A DNA stretch of 64,000 bases, taken from contig QRFJ01000007.1 of assembly GCA_006176705.1 (NCBI GenBank), forward strand, positions 3,453,714-3,517,713, given 5' to 3'. Position 1 is the stretch's first letter. Each line of letters opens with the position of its first letter. This DNA is from Cocos nucifera (taxonomy: Eukaryota; Streptophyta; Magnoliopsida; Arecales; Arecaceae). Below are positions 26,869 through 37,524 of this stretch, piece after piece. Below the pieces are notes generated by a model, which was not told where the DNA came from, searched no databases, and saw only the letters and a program-made list of their open reading frames with translations. Made by a program: the position numbers and the translations under genes.

Positions 26869-29800
26869 ACTAGATGCCATGACTTGACATACTTTAACAA
26901 TCTTTCATAATCCACTGATTGGTAGGATTTGATTATCATTGAACAACTATACACAGGAAAATTGAAACATTATTTGCATATGTAGATTCTATCTATTCCA
27001 TTTGTGATTAATTTATTGTCATATTTTATTGAGGCAACTTGCGGTTTATGTACATATTTAAAATTTTGTTATATATTCATTATTTTTTCTAATTATAAAT
27101 AGCTATAAATTGATAGAAAACTTGCAACAGTAAGTTAATAAAAAATAAAATAAAATGGTATAAGTAAATGTCATTTATCGAAAAAAGGCTATAAGTAAAG
27201 ATGCACAAACTATTTATAAGGATGATGCATACACTCAGGAACATCAGTTCTCGTTGGCACAGCAATTTGCAGCAACACTACTTTATCACGCCATGTTGGA
27301 TTTTCCTCAAGAAACTTTTCAAAGGCCAAAATCTTTTGTGGAATCCCTTTAATCATGTCCAGACGATCAACACCCAGCATTACCTATCATATTTAAATCA
27401 AACAAGTAACAATGATGCAAAAACAACAAGCAATAATACTAATCATGAAGTAAATGTCAATGGCCTAACAATCAGAAGGGTACACAAATCCATCACTCAA
27501 GCCAAAAAGTAATAAACAAGTTAAAAAGTAATCACCATTAAAATTCTAAAGGGATAAACACAGACATGTACACGTATAAATTTATGTATATGCATAAAGG
27601 ATGAAACTTACAATATCGTAACCATAGCAATATCCATTCAGGCCAGGCTTAACCTGACTATTCCAGTTTGGCTTTATGGATGCTCATTTGCCAAGCATTC
27701 ATATTTACAGCAACTTTTAGTATCATGATCAAGATGAATATAGGAAGTCTTACATGAAATTTGAGGTCACATAGAATTTTCTTCAATATCTAAAGCTTCA
27801 TAACAACCACTGTATTCATCTTCTAAAAGAAAAGAAAACATAAATCATCTGCAGCTTCAATGAAGTTAGGAAGATATATGATGCTTGAACATAGGAATAA
27901 GCATTGAAGCCATATCACAGAATTAGAAGAGCGCAGAGTAATATAAAAATTAATGCCAGAGACAAGGACATTAATAGATCAAAAGGGCTTTATACATGTT
28001 ATTTGATAGAACAAAAATACCATAATTAGTTAATTTGATGGATGTACAAAAGAAAGCAGCCCAGATAGGTATACTAGATCATCATGGTCATATTATTTTA
28101 TTTACTTTCACAACATGATAAATTCAAATGAGGATGCACAAAGAATAATGATGGCTTTGATTATAAGTAGATAGAGAGCATAATTCTGAAAGTGGTTGAA
28201 GAAGGATTATTGATGAGATAAGAACATAAGCTCTATTAATTCCACAAAAGTACAGCAGATGTATAAGAGAATTCTGAAGAAAAGGTAGAAGGATACTATA
28301 TTCATAAATCCCATTCTTTTATTTAGTACCACAATCAAGTTTTCAAGAGGCTAAAAGATAAACTTTATAGATTAAACAAAACAAATTCAAAAATACAGAC
28401 TGAGACAAGAAAAGATAACTAGCAACTTGCTACCAGCTCATATAACGCAAAATTGATATAAGAGGAAGGACTATTTGATAGATGGATATGAGCATATGAC
28501 TCATCAAACAATAAATATTTGGCTTTAGGACCATATTTGACATGTATTAGTGTGAATAAATAGCATGCATAGTGCATGTGACTGGTCTGATAAGGAGCAT
28601 ATGACAGATGGCCATAATGTATAATATGTAATGCAAATGCTTGAATCAACTGGAAGAGTATTTAACTAATTAATTTGATCCCATCAAAAAGTACATTTTT
28701 CAGATCAGATGCTTTTAGTATTTTTACCACCAGTCTATTTCTTTATTATAGAGAATAACAGCAGTGGCATCACCAATCATTTCACAGAAAATGCAAGAAT
28801 CACCCAGGTCAAACACTTGGGGAAGTACCTCCCAATGTTCAAACCCTAAACCTCCTCAGATGAGGGGTGCAATGAATGACTTGAGTATCTGAAGGTCTGT
28901 TGTGATCCCATTGACCAATGAAATGCTTAAAATTGGTTTCTCTTGGCATCAGATTTTTCTTTTTTTTTTCTATGTGAATTGACAAATACACTTCCATTTT
29001 AAATTTATATCATTATAAGAAGAGAGATTTTTTGTCTGGAAAAAAATGTTTACTTCTAAATGCTTCACATTTCTCCTCATGCGAAGACCTTACTTTCTTT
29101 AAGCCTTCAATATTACTTAAGCAAGCTGACAGTTGTGCAGAAGATTCACCAAAAAATTGCCAGGTTCTCATATTACAAAAATTGAAGCAATAGTAAAACT
29201 GTAATGATGACTACATCATGAAATCTGCAATATTGCAGTATTCTAGCAAATATTATACTAAAGAGTTTTAATAACCAAAAAGATAACAAAGAACCTGAGA
29301 CTCCAGCCTAACATTTCAGACTTTCAGGTAAAGTACTGGTTGAATCACTCCCATTATTCTCTAACATAGAAAAGAAAAATTTCCAGGCAAATGACTAACT
29401 TCAAGAATTATAGATTAATATAAAATGTTTTTAAGCAAATTTTCCCAGCTACTGAAGGGACTGCACTAAAAATTTTAGAACACTATACAGTTTAATATCA
29501 ATACTCCTGCCACAGCATACCTTCCAGGAAGGCAAAACTGTCTCGAATTGCCTGATTCAGCCATAACGGACCAAAGTGGTGCCAGACAGTTCCTGGTTTA
29601 GGTTTGGGCAAGCCAAGAACTAGTCCAAATGTAGCAGGACTGCCAGGTTCCACTTGGTTCACCTTGGTTCAGACCAGTTCGAGCCAGTTCTAGGCCTACC
29701 AGGGGGTAAAATAGAGGGAAAAGGCCATTCCAATGCCTTTCTCCTCTTGTTCTCGTCAAACAAGACCGGCCAAACCAGCACCATATGGTACCACACCATA

Positions 29801-32800
29801 CCAACCAAGACCAGTCTAGCACACAGCAATTAAACAGCGCATGTCAAAAGCCAACCTATCCATTCAAGTAATTACTGGAAATTCATTTGGCAGCTTGTGA
29901 ATAATGCCTTAAGTATGCAAACATAAAAGTGGAATATGGTATATAAATCATGATAATATTAATTAATGTGCTGGCCACATATGTAATTTTCAATATTTCA
30001 TTCAATGTCAATTGTTCACTATTACCAACAATGCGAGCAACATCTCTAGTTCAAAATAAACTCTCTAGACCATAGTTATTAGTCATGGAAAATACTTATC
30101 AGCACCTACCAAATTTATGATTAATTATGAATTAATCAAAATAAGTAACTTGTGCCTGATGATTTGCTACCTACCTTCCGGTCAGCAAATCTCTGAGTCA
30201 ACTCATTGATGTGTTCTTTGACTGCTGGAAGCTCAAGTGCTCGTTTAAATCGGTCAGAGTCTATCCCAATAGGAAACTGAAATTTCCAAATCAAAGATCA
30301 GTGCAAGAACACTAATTCAAGCAAAGGATCATTTTGGAAGTACTAATACACGAAACATGGTTTTTGAAACCTCACGTCTAAAGCCAAATGTAACTTACAC
30401 TAAGGATTACTTTTTAAATTACCAAACTAAATAATGAATTCAACAATTTAAAAGTATACCGCTGCCACTCGAGTCAGCCTTCCTTGATCTTCCACTCCTT
30501 CTGGTGTGCCCTCAAGTCCAAGAATACGAGTGCAAGCACTAACAAAGTGCCTTGCATAATCATATGTGTGAAAACTGGACTATCAACTTGGTAAATATAA
30601 TCACTCAAGGAGAAAGAAGTTTGTAATGATAAAAACATAGTTCTATTGGTCAATAAAACATAAAGAAAATTCCTAGATAGTAAGCTTAGATATAAACAAT
30701 AGATATTCAAAATTAAAAGAATAGCGAATTATGTTTCAATCCCCAAATCAATACAAATGAAACAACAATCAACTATGAGACATGTGGAAGTTTGCCTAGT
30801 AGCAAGCGATTATATAATGTTAGTGAGACAAATAAATCAATGGCAATGAGCAGAACTTTGCAGAAATCAGGAAATATATAATTCATCAAAAAAACAAAAA
30901 GAAATGTATTAAACTTTGTTATAGGCAGGATGTCCCACGGGGCATCGGGATGGGGTACCATCCCATATGTTGGGACCAAACTGTCCCGCTAGCATCTCAG
31001 CACTCCAATCGGGACGTCTTGGGATATCCTTTATCCCAAGTGTTGGGACGGGGCAGGATGGTGACACGTCCCATTCCATGGGAAAACTGGAATAGCCCCG
31101 TCCCACATGATTTAAAACCTTAATACTATGCACAACTATTTATATAATATTAGTGTGGAAATGGCATAGCTAGCATCCATTGTGGAAAAACATTTAACGG
31201 AGTGCTGCCATAAAAGCCAAGAAGACAATGACATGGGAATGTAAAGCAGTCCCAGGGTGCACCCCAAAACATCAATAGACTTCGACTATGGAACAACAAC
31301 ATGAACTTCCATGCAATGTCATTAGTCATGCTTGGCTGCTATGGAATTGTACAACAGAAATGCAACTGAGACCAACTAATGCAGATAAGGCCATGAGGAT
31401 GAAACCAAAGATGTCCAGTTATTGTAACATTGAAACACATAATGAAACCGATGAATATAGTTAAAGACATGAAAACAAATCAATGGATGTGGCAGTTTCT
31501 CATTAAAGAAGATTTTATTTAAAAGAATGAGTGAGAAAATATGAGGACAACACAGAGAAAGCAATGGCAAACAAACAAAGCAACAGGAGAAAACGAAGGC
31601 ATCCTGCAATTGTGTTGTCGGCTGCAGCTTGCCATCCATCAAAGAGGCACTAAATCATTATAACAATCATGCCAAAAAAATTAAAAACAACAATTTTTAA
31701 CGCATATATACAAATCAATTAATTTAAAAGGTTACAGATAAGATATGAAAGGCTAGTAAATGAAAGCAAAGGGAAGAAACTATTGAAAATGAGAGGTGTC
31801 ATGCTAGAGAATACTAAGCAGACCAATTACCAGAACAAAAATAAAAAATTCCAGAGCACAAGAAAGTGTCATTTTAGCCTTTTAGACCAAAATTATTTTT
31901 TTTAACGTAGGGTCATAAAGCTTAGTGGTCTCTAGATGGTTGTCCCCCTTAGATGATCAAACAAAGTTCAAATGGTTTAACAAATAGCCTAAACAGCCAT
32001 GGAAATTTGTTGTCCTTTTTCATCTTGTCCGTTTCCACAAATTCTTTCAAAGTGATAGAGATCTTTATAGTCATTTCAGTTCCAGTCACTAATATCCTTT
32101 TTTTGCCCAAGCTTTTACCTTTCCCTTCAATGCAGATGTTTCCTGCAACCTGAAGTCAGGCAATAGTATAACCGCAAGATACCAAGCTAGATCGAGCATT
32201 ATGTTGTGGGGAAGTGAGGACATTTAACATCTAAACTAGCATTTTTAAGACAAAAATCCACAAGCACAAATAAAAAGATTAAACCTCTATATTCCCTCTT
32301 TATCCTATTCATCTACCAAAACCCTATTTATGAGATCTTTGAGACATCCTTCTAAGATCAAAAACAGCCCCATCCGACAACCCCATGTACTAGATTCAAT
32401 TGTCAAGCGAACCTGCAACTCTCAGCCCCCATACAAAGGACCACACTGATAAGTTGCAGCAGTTACATAAGGGAAGTCAGCTCCATCTCCATCATAAATC
32501 TCTGCAAGTTCCAAAAAAAGCTAGATCAATTTTAGTTCCCCCAATTCTAAAGCTGCAACTCCAAACAAGGCACTCATCCAACTAAACTAACTAAATTTTC
32601 TTCTATCTTCATACATACCCCAATAGAGTACTACCAAGATTTGCTGCACTAAATTGGGTGGCATAGACCATGGTTCACCGAACCAACCCGAACTAGATAG
32701 TTCGGGGCATGCCGAACTGTACTGACAGCTAACCGACATGGCTTGGGTGTCCGATTTAGAATGCCAGCGAAAGCAAAGCAAGGGAAAAGAAAAGAGAGGA

Positions 32801-35800
32801 AGAGAGAGAGACAAGGGGAGTGAAGGAGAGGAGAAGGCTAGCAGTGGCCTGCCAAGGCCGTCGGAGAGCTGACGAGATTTCAGGTCTCCACAGTCTTCCA
32901 CGAGGAAAATTGAGAAGAGAGAGAGACAGAGAGAAAGAGGGGAAGGGAGAGGAGAGAGGGAAGGTGGCAAGGAGGCCGCCGGGTGGCTACCGGAGATTGC
33001 TGGCTTCATTGTGTCGGATTTTTTAAAAGAAACATGATGAAATAGGGGCCTACGGTTGCCGTGGGGGGATTTTGGGCCCTCCGATGATCACGGCAGCCCT
33101 CCGACGGCTTCCATGCCGCCTTCCGCTCTCTCTTCTCCCCCCTCTCTCTCTCTTCTCAATTTTCCTCGCGAAGGACCAAAGAGCCCGAAAAGCCTCGACA
33201 GCCCTTTGGCGGCCTCCATAGGCATCTTTGCCAGCCTCTCGTTCCCTCCCTCCCTCTCCCTTCCCTTTTCTCTCTTTTCCTCTCCGGTTCATCCCTCATT
33301 TTCATGTTGGTTCGGATCTAGTACAGTCCAGTATAGAGATGTATGGACTCGTACCACCAGTCAACATGGAATCCAATTCCAAGTCGGCGACCTTTGGTAT
33401 AGAGCATACCATATCATATTGATTTGAAATCGGTACATGGTATTAGGGGTGCAATCGAGCCGAGTCGAGTCGAGCTCGAAACTCGGCTCGAGCTCGGCCG
33501 AGCCTTAACATCCCAAGCTCGAACTCGGCTCAATGAAAAATAGGCAAAGCTCGAGATCGACTCGACTCGAATATGAACCGAGCCATACTCGAGCTCGAGT
33601 TCGAGCTCGAAATCAAGCCTTATCTTATTAATAATATATATATTAATATATATTATAAATAAAATTAATATTATTAAAAATATATATACTCGAGTAGGCT
33701 TGCGAGCTTTCGAGCCGAATATCCTTCGACTCGAGCTCGACTCTCATACTCGAGCTCGACTCGAACTCGATAATAAACAAGTCGAGTCAAGCTCGAGTAG
33801 CTCATAAGCAGCTTGACTCGTTTGCAACCCTACATGGTATAAAGGGCATACCAACACTCGGTACACTGAATCGGCCCCCTGCAAACATAGTTACAACTTG
33901 TCACCATTACGAGGCCTAATACCAAGATGGCGAACCTTGAGTACTACAATTGTAGCTAAAAATGAGAAGTAATGGGACCAAGATATCTTTAACACTGTTT
34001 GGGAAATCCAATATGATTGGGCTGGATTTCCTAGAATAATTAGGCCTGTTGGCCTACCCAGCGCATATTCTTATAAAGGTCCATCATAATCTTAGCCTAA
34101 ATCCTATCTGTGGGCTTGTTGGCCTATAGGAAGAAGAAAAAGACCACCATCTGGTCATTTTTTTCCCCTCCCATCGGATTGATATGGGCCTACTCAAATA
34201 GATTGCCCATTCCATGAATCCAATGGAAATCCATCCCAATCCTGCTAGATATCCCAAACAAGCCCTAAAAACGAGAAGCAGTGGGAATAGGATATCTTTA
34301 TCATCTTCCCTTTAAGCTAGATGGTTTTACACATTCCCTCAAAGATGTCATAACTCGAATACCTAGTCTTGATAGCTTTTCTACTTCTAGATTATATGTT
34401 CTTGAGTCTATCATGCAATGTTTTTTCCTTTACCACCACTTTTCCTCAATAATCACCTTTTGAGCTTCAATATTGCCCCCCTCTTCAAATGCATGTCTTT
34501 TGCATTTTAATTCCCCAATATCTGATCTAGAAATGTTTTTAATCAATATGCCACAACAGGATAGCGTAACTAGCTGCAAAGATTCAGCACATATTTAGTT
34601 TTCCCTAGGAAGCTACAATGATATACTAATGTCAACCATATACTAATGTTTTTATTCCAACATCCTTTTCCGAGCATGTTTGATAGGCACAGTTTTTCAA
34701 AAGTCAAATAACCATCATTGTAGTCGAAAAAGATATATAACATTACAACATGAGATTGCAAACAAAGAAGATACTACCGCAAAGCATTGCCTGATAAAAT
34801 GAAAATGAGAAAACAAAGTCACTGTATAGTGCACATGAGTTCAGCAGAGCAGACCATAACTCCATGAAACACCATTAATGGCACTCAATCCACTCAGTCA
34901 CATGCCATAGTAAGGCCAAATAAACCACAATAAGGCATCTGTATAATTTCCATACGACTTTTGCATAAGAGGGAAAGAGAGTGCAAGCATGCATCTATCT
35001 TTGTTGTCCACATTCAATTTCACAAACATACAGATTCTTCTGAGAAGTGTGTGTCGTGTGGCAGAAAAATTGGTTGTTACAATGGAATGCAGTTTTATGG
35101 AGTGCCAAGCCATGTGCAAAAAACATGCTACCTAAAGTGACAAAAGAATAAATTGGCTTACCCAACTAGATCAGCTGCAAGAACAGATCTCAACAGCTCT
35201 GAACGAGAAGGCAGGGTCCTGTGAATTTCCGAGGATGGGAATGGTGTGTGAAGAAACCAACCAACTTTCATCTTGCTGTTGTACTCCTTGAGGTACTTAG
35301 GAAGGAACATTAAATGGTAATCATGGCACCAAACAACATCTCCCTCTTGATAGTGCCGGTTCACGACATCAGCAAACATCTGGTTCGCCCTCTTGTATGC
35401 ATGAAACTGGGACTGGAAGCTGCGAGTTGTTGCAAGCCGATCTTCTTGTGGAAGCCCGAGGTAGTGAAAGAGTGGCCACAAGACATTGTTGCAGTAACCA
35501 TTATAGTACTGATGTACTATCTCTTCATCAAGAAATACTGGAATGCATCTCTGTTTCAAACAAAATAACAGCATTCCAGAAGGCACTTCGAAAGGCAAAA
35601 GTACACATTGAGAAAGAAATTCATAAGAAGTCTACCAGGCTATTCTACCAAGCTATGAAATAGAGACACGTCCACAGATAAAGATAAATAAATAAATACA
35701 ATTCAACAGACCTTCTCAGCCAAAGCCTTTGTAAGCGCCCTCTGTCCCACTTCATCTGGCACATTTACACCAGCCCACCCAATCCATTTAGCATCAACAT

Positions 35801-36489
35801 CCTTCACACCTGCAATAACAAAGAAATTAACAAGTATAAGCATTTTTTTCCTTGCCAACTTTCATCTTTCTGCACAGAATACCAAGTTACTATTTAAACA
35901 TTCTTGTTCTTGTCATGCATGAATTCTACAGAAATTATGGACTATTCCTCTGTCATGGAATCTTAAGTATAATATTAAAAATTAAAAATAACTTACATAC
36001 TCCACTCCAAGTATAAAATATTTTATGACTCGCAATGATCAATAAAAAGACATCAATAGGCATGAACTTAACCTTCAGAGGAAGCCACTTACCAAGAAGA
36101 GCACTGACCAGCCCACCAGCACTGATCTCCAGCGCCCATGAGTCCTCCCCCTGCCTGACCGCCGACACCGGCAACCTATTAGCCACAACCAGCAGCCTCT
36201 GCTTCATCGCCTTCCCATTAGACCTCTTGCATCCATTCCCGGACATCTTGCTGGCCGTCAGGCCAGCCTCCCCATTGGGGATGGTGCCGCATTCGCAATT
36301 CACCTCCCTCGGCCCCTTGGGCTCCCGCTCCCTACCGCAGCTCCCTCCATCATCACCATCACCGCTGCCACCATGACTGTTGCCAGCATCGTGCTGCTGG
36401 AAGGCCCGGTTGGACCTCCTCTGCTCCCGCTCCCGCAGCAGCCGCTCGACCCTGGTTGGGTTGCGGCTGTTGTACTTGTTCCCCGGCAT
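6130..36489 (-). CDS. TPS1: class I trehalose-6-phosphate synthase (TPS1-like), 17 coding exons, 959 aa
   Basis: Makes trehalose-6-phosphate from UDP-glucose and glucose-6-phosphate in the cytosol; in plants this metabolite signals sucrose status. Residues 1-95 are the N-terminal extension typical of class I plant enzymes, with the RVERLLRERE motif (13-22), known in the family as autoinhibitory. The GT20 synthase domain spans about 97-560. Visible motifs are VVANRLPVS (101-109), W190, VWCHDYHL with D242, HTPFPSSEIHR with H266, GVDRLDMIKG with R374 and K379, and SLRDGMNLVSYEF with D473 to E481; all substrate-binding residues expected from E. coli OtsA are present. Residues 594-830 form a TPP-like HAD domain whose nucleophile motif reads LGFNATL instead of DxDGT, so phosphatase activity is not expected. 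The C-terminus (about 820-915) is Ser/Asn/Lys-rich and ends in a conserved block with NYFSCAVGRKRSNARYLL. The start is the first ATG of the family-typical MPGNKYN. Length is near that of Arabidopsis TPS1 (942). No frameshift or stop is seen. Confidence 0.96.
7541..8031. mobile_element. non-autonomous hAT transposon (MITE-like) in intron 16
   Basis: About 491 bp with terminal inverted repeats TAGTGGCGGAG on the left and CTCCGCCACTG on the right, the well-known plant hAT terminus (C)AGTGGCGGAG. It is flanked by a perfect 8-bp target duplication, TCTGCAAA, at 7533-7540 and 8032-8039. The interior has a G run, a C run, a poly-A run and very AT-rich sequence, with no transposase. Confidence 0.9.
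8871..9041 (+). mobile_element. Au-like SINE in intron 16
   Basis: tRNA-derived SINE. The head carries an A-box-like GGTGCAATGGTAAGG and a B-box-like GTGTCATGAGTTTCAG. The body has the blocks characteristic of the plant Au SINE family, GAAACAGCC, GTAAGGCTGTGCACAT and CTAGACCCCGCAATG. The target duplication is AAGAATTATTGAAG (8857-8870) against AAGAATTATTAAAG (9042-9055), 13 of 14 matching. Confidence 0.85.
10019..10380. repeat. tandem duplication of ~180 bp in intron 15
   Basis: Two diverged copies in tandem, about 10019-10195 and 10196-10380. Shared anchors are 'aaactgcaggatgattt', 'cttgaagg', 'gaaacatgcctgaa' against 'agtaacatgcctgaa' and 'tgc(c)tggcaaact'. It is a local duplication with no coding content. 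Confidence 0.7.
12530..12705 (-). mobile_element. possible tRNA-derived SINE in intron 15
   Basis: On the minus strand an A-box-like GGGCAATGCTAGAAGG is followed about 26 bases later by GGTTTGAGTCC (12646-12656), a good B box. A (GAA)n/(GAAA)n stretch and a GC-richer tail follow. No target duplication was found, so a simple dispersed repeat remains possible. Confidence 0.4.
13787..14613 (-). other. TPS1 intron 11 with dispersed GGTAC-rich repeat
   Basis: 827-bp intron. About 14140-14300 is a GC-richer repeat fragment with 'ctgtaccatgctggtacag' and 'gttggtacaacccccatat', related in style to fragments in introns 3, 5, 6, 7, 8 and 15. No clear termini were found. Confidence 0.6.
14732..16480 (-). 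other. TPS1 intron 10
   Basis: 1749-bp AT-rich intron with the GC-AG border described separately. I see no transposon termini or coding sequence. Confidence 0.75.
16475..16486 (-). promoter_or_regulatory. non-canonical GC donor of TPS1 intron 10
   Basis: On the minus strand the exon ends TTTTGTAAG and the intron begins GCAAGG. Joining here to the acceptor at 14732 gives Phe-Val-Ser-Glu-Leu-Asn, the expected family sequence. The GT inside TTTT-GTAAGG, five bases upstream, also looks like a donor, but splicing there would put TGA directly after Phe558. The GC-AG border is therefore the productive one. Confidence 0.8.
16669..17818 (-). other. TPS1 intron 9
   Basis: 1150-bp AT-rich intron. Nothing recognisable beyond a short (T)n run near 17460. 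Confidence 0.7.
17920..21631 (-). other. TPS1 intron 8
   Basis: 3712-bp intron. About 19330-19680 is a CT-rich, GC-richer block beginning with 'gggaccggtcaggtaccgg'; it resembles the GA/CT foldback of intron 3. About 21000-21063 is another GGTAC-type fragment ending 'cttgaaaccttgg'. The remainder is AT-rich and non-coding. Confidence 0.65.
22770..23090. mobile_element. GTTTGGTT-type MITE with GGAGGG minisatellite
   Basis: The left end is 'gggcatgtttggttggggt' and the right end is 'catgaactaaacgtacca', which is complementary with mismatches. Inside, 'cccattccaa(c/t)catttggttggggg' is repeated, and a (GGAGGG)n run lies at about 22880-22918. Such 'nnCGTTTGGTT' termini are common in plant MITEs. 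No clear target duplication was found, so the ends are approximate. Confidence 0.55.
24536..24975. repeat. tandem duplication of ~210 bp in intron 7
   Basis: Two diverged copies, about 24536-24745 and 24746-24975. Shared anchors are 'gcataaagtagaa', 'gtggttcaac', 'ggtctatattgct', 'agtattataa', 'caagtatttgcaa' and 'tgtatgtaaata'. It is non-coding. Confidence 0.7.
25792..27232 (-). other. TPS1 intron 6
   Basis: 1441-bp intron. About 26320-26515 is a GGTAC-type dispersed fragment ('ccataccatatcagtaccat'). A (CA)n(GA)n microsatellite lies at 26821-26869. Nothing else was recognised. Confidence 0.65.
26821..26869. repeat. (AC)n(AG)n microsatellite
   Basis: About 14 AC repeats followed directly by about 9 AG repeats, preceded by TGTGTGTA. 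Simple sequence repeat inside intron 6. Confidence 0.95.
27384..30174 (-). other. TPS1 intron 5
   Basis: 2791-bp intron. About 28780-28875 is a dispersed repeat with 'cctcagatgaggggtgcaat', related to 7385-7500. About 29520-29825 is a GC-richer fragment with repeated 'ccttggttcagaccagttcg' style blocks. The rest is AT-rich and non-coding. Confidence 0.65.
32760..33290. repeat. GA/CT-rich foldback: two inverted copies of one repeat
   Basis: The left arm (about 32760-32990) is GA-rich and contains GAGGAAAATTGAGAAGAGAG. The right arm (about 33060-33290) contains its reverse complement near 33139-33171. Both arms continue into a 'aggccgccgggtgg' / 'ggcggcctccat' block in the matching order. Open frames on both strands are by-products of the strand-biased composition. 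Confidence 0.7.
33444..33832. mobile_element. hAT-type MITE of the GAGCCGAGTCGAG family
   Basis: 389 bp with terminal inverted repeats TAGGGGTGCAA and TTGCAACCCTA, one mismatch. It is flanked by a perfect 8-bp duplication, CATGGTAT, at 33436-33443 and 33833-33840. The subterminal regions are dense in GAGCTCGA/TCGAGCTC palindromic words and the middle is AT-rich. No transposase is present. Confidence 0.9.
33993..34265. mobile_element. TGTTTGGGA-type MITE in intron 3
   Basis: The ends are 'actgtttgggaaatccaata' and 'gctagatatcccaaacaagc', complementary over about 35 bp with mismatches; the inner parts 'gggctggatttcc' and 'ggaaatccatccc' are also complementary. It is flanked by ~36-bp direct repeats (33956-33991 and 34265-34300), which are too long for an ordinary target duplication. 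Confidence 0.65.
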
Positions 36490-36555
36490 GTGCTCGGCCG
36501 GAGGCCTGGAGGCCAGTTTTTATACACAGGCTTAACCACCAGCGATGCCACTCCC
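36490..36555 (-). other. 5' UTR part of the ATG-containing exon
   Basis: On the minus strand a candidate acceptor, TTCGAATGCAG, precedes GGGAGTGGC, giving 66 bases of leader before ATG. Class I TPS genes commonly carry an intron in the 5' UTR. The exact acceptor is inferred, not proven. Confidence 0.4.
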
Positions 36556-36932
36556 CTGCATTCGAAGAGCGCTCCGAACCATCAGCTGGCTGGCACGCCA
36601 CACAGAATAAAAACAAATCACCAAGAAAAACAAAATCCAAGAATAAGAAGAATAAGAAGTAATCATCTCCAATAGAGCCTGAGTTAAAGAAAGGTGCGCT
36701 TTCTTGCTCTCATCACTCTAACTCAGTCCGAGTCAAAGAAAGATACACTTTCTTGCTCTCATCACTCTAAGTCTCTAACTCAGTCCTCGCTATAGTGGTG
36801 CTGCAGTTATTACCAAGATCTCTTTCGGATTCTGCTGAAGGAGCAAGCAACTCGTTCTTGCGTCGGTCTTATAAGGCTTGAAACGCGAGGAAGAAAGACT
36901 AAATGGAGGGCAGTGGGAGAGACCAGTGGTGG

Positions 36933-36970
<38 letters not shown>

Positions 36971-37259
36971 GTGGTCCCTCTCTTTCTTTGTTATTTTTTG
37001 TCGTAGGTCACACAAATCAACGGTGATTCGCAGATCGAACAACGAACCCAAATCATCCCCCAACAAACGATATTATAAAAATGTGCATAAATAAATATGA
37101 TGAAGGGATGAAAGCAGAGGAAAAAACAATGAAAGTGGTAACGCCTCCCACCGGCATCGGAAAAATAACCGCAAGAAAAGCGGTAAGAGGGAAAAGTAGA
37201 ACAAGAAAGGAAGATTAGGGCTTGAATAAAACGCCTTGGAAAGAAAGAAAGCCGATCAC
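36556..37259 (-). other. probable 5' UTR intron with (GA)n microsatellite
   Basis: Candidate intron from donor CCAG|GTGATC (exon end at 37260) to the acceptor near 36556. It contains a pure (GA)n tract at 36935-36967 and T/C-rich stretches on the transcript strand. The upstream exon would be about 37260-37493. Confidence 0.4.
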
Positions 37260-37517
37260 CTGGATTTGGATCCGCGATGAGTCGGTGGTGGGGACGGAGG
37301 GGGTTCGTTCTATTCCGGCTATTTCGGGAGGGTTTGGACGCGGGTTTTGGGGGATAAATAGACGGGAGGAGAGGATGAGATGATGAGAACAAGAGGATAA
37401 AGAGGGCGAAAGAAGGGATTCACCGTGCGGGGAAGCTGGGATAGCACCGCCGATCGCTATCCGTCCAGCGGAGCGGCGACAGCGAGACCCAAGGACATCC
37501 ATCCACCCGGAGTCCTT

Positions 37518-37524
37518 TATATAA
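37518..37524 (-). promoter_or_regulatory. TATA box of TPS1
   Basis: TATATAA on the minus strand within GTGTTATATAAAGGACTCC, about 1.03 kb upstream of the ATG. It predicts transcription start near 37490. The downstream 230 bases are C/T-rich on the transcript strand, as expected for a plant leader. A competing start cannot be excluded. Confidence 0.55.

Larger units (their letters stand above)
30575..35161 (-). other. TPS1 intron 3, repeat-rich
   Basis: 4587-bp intron, the largest. Listed along the plus strand it holds a GC-richer repeat (30930-31130, 'gtcccgtcccac'-like), a GA/CT foldback (32760-33290), a hAT MITE (33444-33832) and a second MITE (33993-34265) between 36-bp direct repeats. 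No coding sequence is recognised outside these. Confidence 0.75.
6130..36489 (-). other. TPS1: exon map of the TPS1 gene
   Basis: Coding exons in transcript order: 36093-36489, 35712-35809, 35162-35550, 30460-30574, 30175-30276, 27233-27383, 25703-25791, 21632-21680, 17819-17919, 16481-16668, 14614-14731, 13607-13786, 13404-13526, 13234-13321, 13011-13141, 9397-9495 and 6130-6591. Each border was set by an AG acceptor, a GT (or once GC) donor and continuity of the protein family sequence. The lengths sum to 2880, a multiple of three. Sixteen coding introns is the number known for class I TPS genes. Intron sizes range from 80 bp (intron 12) to about 4.6 kb (intron 3). The last acceptor is ambiguous: 6591 or 6612, an in-frame difference of seven residues. 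Confidence 0.9.

Noticed and set aside
32587..33427. Several open frames of 60-140 codons
   Set aside because: They arise from GA/CT-rich inverted repeats inside TPS1 intron 3.
36300..36675. Overlapping frames on both strands around TPS1 exon 1
   Set aside because: They are shadows of the GC-rich first coding exon.
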